Part shown: positions 63,463-64,000 of the stretch, piece after piece
How positions within the stretch are numbered: position 1 is the first letter of the stretch
Layout of the letters: the number at the start of each line of letters is the position of its first letter
DNA from: Pseudoalteromonas umbrosa
GTDB lineage: Bacteria; Pseudomonadota; Gammaproteobacteria; Enterobacterales; Alteromonadaceae
NCBI RefSeq assembly: GCF_030125375.1
Contig: NZ_JASJUU010000001.1
Coordinates: 1,409,354 to 1,473,353, forward strand
Direction of reading: 5' to 3'
DNA: 64,000 nt
Made by a program: the position numbers and the translations under genes
The notes under the pieces: model-generated
Databases searched by the model: none
Told to the model about the DNA's origin: nothing
The model's input: only the letters and a program-made list of their open reading frames with translations

Positions 63463-63534
63463 CTATATATTCCCTATTTGTTAAATCATCTTCATCTTAC
63501 AAAAATAATTAACAGAGTATTTCTTCAATCTTGC

Positions 63535-63954
63535 TCATTTCACCAATTTACCCAAAAAATGGTATGCATAACACGCAGGTATCGCTTGAGAGGGAAAACA
63601 ATATGCTTCTGCTGATAAAGCCCACAGCTTGCGACGATATGAAGTCGGCGTTAGACCAACTTGCTTAACAAATAAAGAGGAAAAGCTACCAAGGCTTGTA
63701 TAACCTACTTTTTCACAAACCTCAGAAACACTGCATTGCTCCGTAATGAGCATTTTCTTCGCTTGTTCGACCCTAAGCCGTATCAAGTATTCATTTGGTG
63801 TTTCACCATAGGTATCCTTAAAAACACGCAAGAAATGGTATGGTGACATACATGAGTGTTTTGCAATAACAGATAAACTAAGCGTTTCATGATAATTATC
63901 TACTATAAAATCCCTACAAGCGTCTAGCCTTTTGTATTTGTTGTTAGTCACCAT
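63535..63954 (-). CDS. AraC-family regulator consisting mainly of the DNA-binding domain
   Basis: 139 residues with AAAAGGATAT before the ATG. Two helix-turn-helix units fill residues 10-108: 'SLSVIAKHSCMSPYHFLRVFKDTYGETPNEYL' and 'SVSEVCEKVGYTSLGSFSSLFVKQVGLTPTSYRR'. There is no N-terminal effector domain, only a 30-residue aromatic and Cys-containing tail (AEAYCFPSQAIPACYAYHFL) that might sense a ligand or redox state. Short AraC proteins of this kind are often followed by a VOC gene, as here. Transcribed with it as a two-gene unit. Confidence 0.93.
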   Translation of the reverse strand: MVTNNKYKRLDACRDFIVDNYHETLSLSVIAKHSCMSPYHFLRVFKDTYGETPNEYLIRLRVEQAKKMLITEQCSVSEVCEKVGYTSLGSFSSLFVKQVGLTPTSYRRKLWALSAEAYCFPSQAIPACYAYHFLGKLVK

Positions 63955-64000
63955 AACATATCCTTTTATTAGAGTAGCTTAATCACATCGTTAAAAAAGT

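Overview
The window looks like a chromosomal accessory region of a marine gammaproteobacterium of the order Alteromonadales, most likely Pseudoalteromonas. This is an inference from the low-GC sequence and the gene repertoire: many secreted hydrolases, TonB-dependent transport, CadC-like and LytTR membrane regulators, RNase HI with a viroplasmin domain, and a bacterial voltage-gated sodium channel. No rRNA, tRNA, CRISPR array, prophage or intact insertion sequence was seen.

Layout. 1-4.0 kb: the end of an AraC regulator, a GspG-like secreted protein, a GGCT-like enzyme and an OmpR/histidine-kinase pair. 4.3-8.0 kb: an ECF sigma factor translationally coupled to a membrane Ser/Thr kinase with an extracytoplasmic SLH-like region, followed by a secreted CHAP/BPSL0067-like cysteine hydrolase. 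This is the most coherent signalling module in the window. 8.1-19 kb: a secreted M17 aminopeptidase, a 7-blade FG-GAP protein, an EF-hand protein, a beta-helix protein, a TyrDC-like PLP decarboxylase, a VOC protein, a GNAT acetyltransferase and a lipoprotein endonuclease/phosphatase. 19-24 kb: a MerB-like protein, a beta-lactamase-fold hydrolase, a clbS/dfsB-like gene with an in-frame stop at codon 9, SH3 and lipoprotein genes, and an MBL-fold hydrolase divergent from a CadC-like regulator.

26.4-29.8 kb: a mosaic. A cluster of small, mostly membrane-protein genes, all on the minus strand and separated by attC-like sites, looks like a short integron cassette array with no integrase in view. 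It sits between two relics of one ancestral duplication: a C-terminal scrap of the lipoprotein gene at 29305-29766, and a decayed copy of the 3' end of the CadC-like gene.

30-43.9 kb: an S9 peptidase, a TipA-type MerR regulator with a recognisable MerR-style promoter, several alpha/beta hydrolases, small membrane proteins, two paralogous PD40 beta-propeller proteins and rnhA. 44.6-50 kb: an orphan RiPP (lanthipeptide-type) precursor, an M20 amidohydrolase, a NaChBac-type sodium channel, an orphan intrinsic terminator that may end a small RNA, and a transglutaminase-like/TPR lipoprotein. 50-64 kb: a TonB-dependent receptor behind a long AT-rich leader containing a 26-bp tandem repeat, a 7TM-LytTR regulator divergent from a class C beta-lactamase-like hydrolase, two more such hydrolases, a DUF1801 protein, and an AraC/VOC gene pair.

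Overall the region is rich in exported peptidases, esterases and beta-lactamase-fold hydrolases, each near its own regulator or membrane protein. Most genes are monocistronic or in two-gene units. Start codons were chosen from Shine-Dalgarno spacing and signal peptides and often differ from the longest open frame.
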